Part shown: positions 5,581 through 6,829 of the stretch, piece after piece | Layout: every line of letters begins with the position of its first letter | Position numbering within the stretch: the first letter of the stretch is position 1 | Origin: JBJKSO01 sp046703825 | GTDB lineage: Bacteria > Chloroflexota > Dormibacteria > Aeolococcales > Bog-877 | Length of the DNA: 6,829 bases | Direction of reading: 5' to 3' | NCBI GenBank assembly: GCA_046703825.1 | Contig: JBJKSO010000013.1 | Coordinates: forward strand, 1 to 6,829 | The notes under the pieces: generated by a model | Seen by the model: only the letters and a program-made list of their open reading frames with translations | What the model was told of the DNA's origin: nothing | Database searches by the model: none | Made by a program: the position numbers and the translations under genes

Positions 5581-6159
5581 ATGCAGGGCCAGGCTCGTCT
5601 CGTGACCCTGGAAAACCCCGTGGAGCTCGCCGGGCGACTTGCGCAGCTGCGCAGGGTCTGGCAAGAGGCGTTCACCGTGGCCCCCTACTCGGAGCCCGAG
5701 CAGGGATTCGACTGGCTGGAGCAGCAGCTACGCTGGCGGCAGATGCGGCCACGTTGCTGTTTGGCGCTCGACGGCGAGCGGGTGATCGGCTTCGCTGTGG
5801 GCTGGCCGACGACCGCCGGCGATCTAGGGGGCGAGTGGGGGAGCCTGCTGGGACGGGCTCTGGGCGGGGAGACGCTGGCCGACCGGATCATGGGCCGCTT
5901 CGGCCTCGCCGCGCTGGGGGTGGCGCCTTCTCACCAGGGGCAGGGGTGGGGGGGGCGCCTCCACGACGCCGTCCTGACCGGGCTGGACCAGGACGGCGCC
6001 TGGCTCATCACCTACCCCTTCGACTGCCCCGCCCGCGAGCTCTACCGCAAGCGGGGATGGGTCGAGCTGGGAGAGGGGCCACTGGGCGCCACGGGCGCCG
6101 CCCGCCTCATCCTGGCGCGGGACCTCCACCCACGGGTGGCTCTTCCAGCCATGGGATAA
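5581..6159 (+). CDS. GNAT-family N-acetyltransferase
   Basis: This 192-residue protein has the GNAT acetyl-CoA fold. Residues 61-75 (LALDGERVIGFAVGW) form the beta-hairpin typical of motif D. Residues 109-127 carry motif A, LAALGVAPSHQGQGWGGRL, with the Q-x-x-G-x-G pyrophosphate-binding loop at Gln119 to Gly124. Residues 150-163 (PARELYRKRGWVELG) match motif B with the conserved Tyr155. The N-terminal half (about 14-60) is family-unspecific and should form the acceptor site. The enzyme should transfer an acetyl group to an amine; the acceptor is unknown. It is divergent from the exporter gene with 94 bp between them, so a shared resistance or detoxification role is possible but unproven. The ATG at 5581 has no good Shine-Dalgarno site, and I see no clear plus-strand promoter. 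Its 3' end overlaps the convergent nnrE gene by 53 bp. Confidence 0.88.
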   Translation: MQGQARLVTLENPVELAGRLAQLRRVWQEAFTVAPYSEPEQGFDWLEQQLRWRQMRPRCCLALDGERVIGFAVGWPTTAGDLGGEWGSLLGRALGGETLADRIMGRFGLAALGVAPSHQGQGWGGRLHDAVLTGLDQDGAWLITYPFDCPARELYRKRGWVELGEGPLGATGAARLILARDLHPRVALPAMG

Positions 6160-6829
6160 CCTCCCCGAAATGAAGATCGGGAGGGTCAAGGCCAAGTCCA
6201 AGGTAGGCCTGTCGGGGGATGCCGATGTCGGCCAGCCAAAGGTGGCCGCAAAGGCGGGCGGCGGTCGACTGAATGCATCCCAGTTTTGCAATTCCCAGCA
6301 TCAGGGTGGCGGCCGCAGCTACGCAATCTCCGGAGGCATGCCCGCTGTCGCCGTCCAGGCCGCTCGGGAGATCAAGAGCCAGCACCGGGCGGCGACCCTG
6401 GTTGATGCCGGCGATGAGCTGAGCGGCCGCTCCCCGGGGGGCGCCGGCGGCGCCTGTGCCCAGGACGGCATCGATTACCAGCGCGGCGGACTCCAGTTCG
6501 CCTCCCAGCCGGCTGGCGCTGTCGGGGTTTAGCCAGTCGAGTTCGGCTCCGCTGGCCCGGGCGGCGCGGGCCTGGTCCGCCCACAACCCGAGCGGCTCTG
6601 CCCCCGCGACCGCCCAGCAGTGGACGGCCACCCCCCAGCTCGCCAGGTGGCGGGCGGCACCCAGACCGTCGGCACCGTTGTTGCCCCTGCCCACCACCAC
6701 CGCCACCGTCCCCGAAGTGGCGCCGCCCGCCGTCAGGCGGTGGGCGAGTCGGGCCACCTGAAAGCTGGCGAGTGCCATCAGCATCGGGCCGGGCACGCCC
6801 AGCGCCTGGGCCGCCCCGTCGAGCTGGCG
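6107..6829 (-). CDS. nnrE: NAD(P)H-hydrate epimerase (YjeF N-terminal domain), 5' end outside window
   Basis: The 240 visible residues make up almost all of a YjeF_N/NnrE domain, which swaps R and S forms of damaged NAD(P)HX so that a dehydratase can repair them. Counting from the right edge: LDGAAQALGVPGPMLM at 3-18 is the family start, GRGNNGADG at 47-55 is the form here of the GxGNNGGDG loop, VIDAVLGTG is at 118-126, DLPSGLDGDSG at 153-163 holds the catalytic-site Asp, and LGIAKLG at 178-184 is the conserved lysine loop. The frame is open through the right edge and the family N-terminus continues there, so the internal GTG at 6796 is not the start; perhaps 5-15 residues are missing. The usual LMENAG motif reads LMALAS here. 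The protein stops about 40 residues after the domain, so the ADP-dependent NAD(P)HX dehydratase (kinase-like) domain fused in many bacteria is absent. Confidence 0.88.
   Translation of the reverse strand, partial: RQLDGAAQALGVPGPMLMALASFQVARLAHRLTAGGATSGTVAVVVGRGNNGADGLGAARHLASWGVAVHCWAVAGAEPLGLWADQARAARASGAELDWLNPDSASRLGGELESAALVIDAVLGTGAAGAPRGAAAQLIAGINQGRRPVLALDLPSGLDGDSGHASGDCVAAAATLMLGIAKLGCIQSTAARLCGHLWLADIGIPRQAYLGLGLDPPDLHFGEVIPWLEEPPVGGGPAPG
6160..6184 (+). terminator. Candidate hairpin terminator after the GNAT gene
   Basis: Starting directly after the GNAT TAA, CCTCCCCGA (6160-6168) pairs with TCGGGAGG (6177-6184) across an 8-base loop, giving 8 bp with one bulged C. No T-run follows, so it would be a U-less terminator of the kind proposed in high-GC bacteria. 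It sits inside nnrE on the other strand, so its sequence is also bound by coding needs. A smaller perfect palindrome, CCACCC-AC-GGGTGG, lies at 6126-6139 in the gene overlap. Confidence 0.3.

Noticed and set aside
5574..5583. ATG at 5574 as a start near the GNAT gene.
   Set aside because: It is in another frame from the acetyltransferase; the ATG at 5581 opens the right frame.
4819..5664. Minus-strand frame of 281 codons overlapping the exporter start and the GNAT start.
   Set aside because: Its product has no membrane helices or motifs, and both genes it overlaps are well supported by family motifs.

Overview
This 6.8 kb window is GC-rich bacterial DNA packed with ordinary protein genes. 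There are seven genes, five complete, one cut at each edge, and no stretch over 300 bases without a gene. I see no RNA gene, insertion sequence, phage gene or CRISPR array. The high GC, frequent GTG starts, weak or absent Shine-Dalgarno sites and near-leaderless promoters suit an Actinomycetota-like lineage or a high-GC Chloroflexota/Dormibacterota-like lineage. The window alone does not decide between them.

Read from right to left, along the minus strand that carries most genes: the right edge holds the 3' part of an NAD(P)HX epimerase gene (nnrE). It converges on, and overlaps by 53 bp, a plus-strand GNAT acetyltransferase gene. The GNAT gene diverges, across 94 bp, from a 14-TM DHA2-type MFS exporter. 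The exporter overlaps a downstream MerR-family regulator by 17 bp. The region between exporter and GNAT has a good minus-strand promoter (TTGACT, 17 bp, TAACGT). A perfect 7-2-7 palindrome covers its -10 element, and a second dyad lies in its spacer. This looks like a self-regulated efflux module, perhaps with the acetyltransferase as a partner.

Next comes a DapB-family reductase gene. It has the fold motifs and the DAPSGTA loop of 4-hydroxy-tetrahydrodipicolinate reductase, but serines replace the usual catalytic His-His pair. After a 167 bp gap with a candidate promoter there is a two-gene unit: a divergent ECF-like sigma factor, then, one base later, a gene with an N-terminal zinc-finger anti-sigma domain. 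That second protein runs at least 528 residues to the left edge. After the first 100 or so residues it is a Pro/Ala/Glu/Gly/Ser-rich acidic chain with regularly scattered tryptophans and no membrane segment so far.

The most unusual items are the giant Trp-dotted tail on the anti-sigma-like protein, the His-less DapB homologue, and the promoter layout between the exporter and acetyltransferase genes. I found no clear sign of a wholly new system beyond these.
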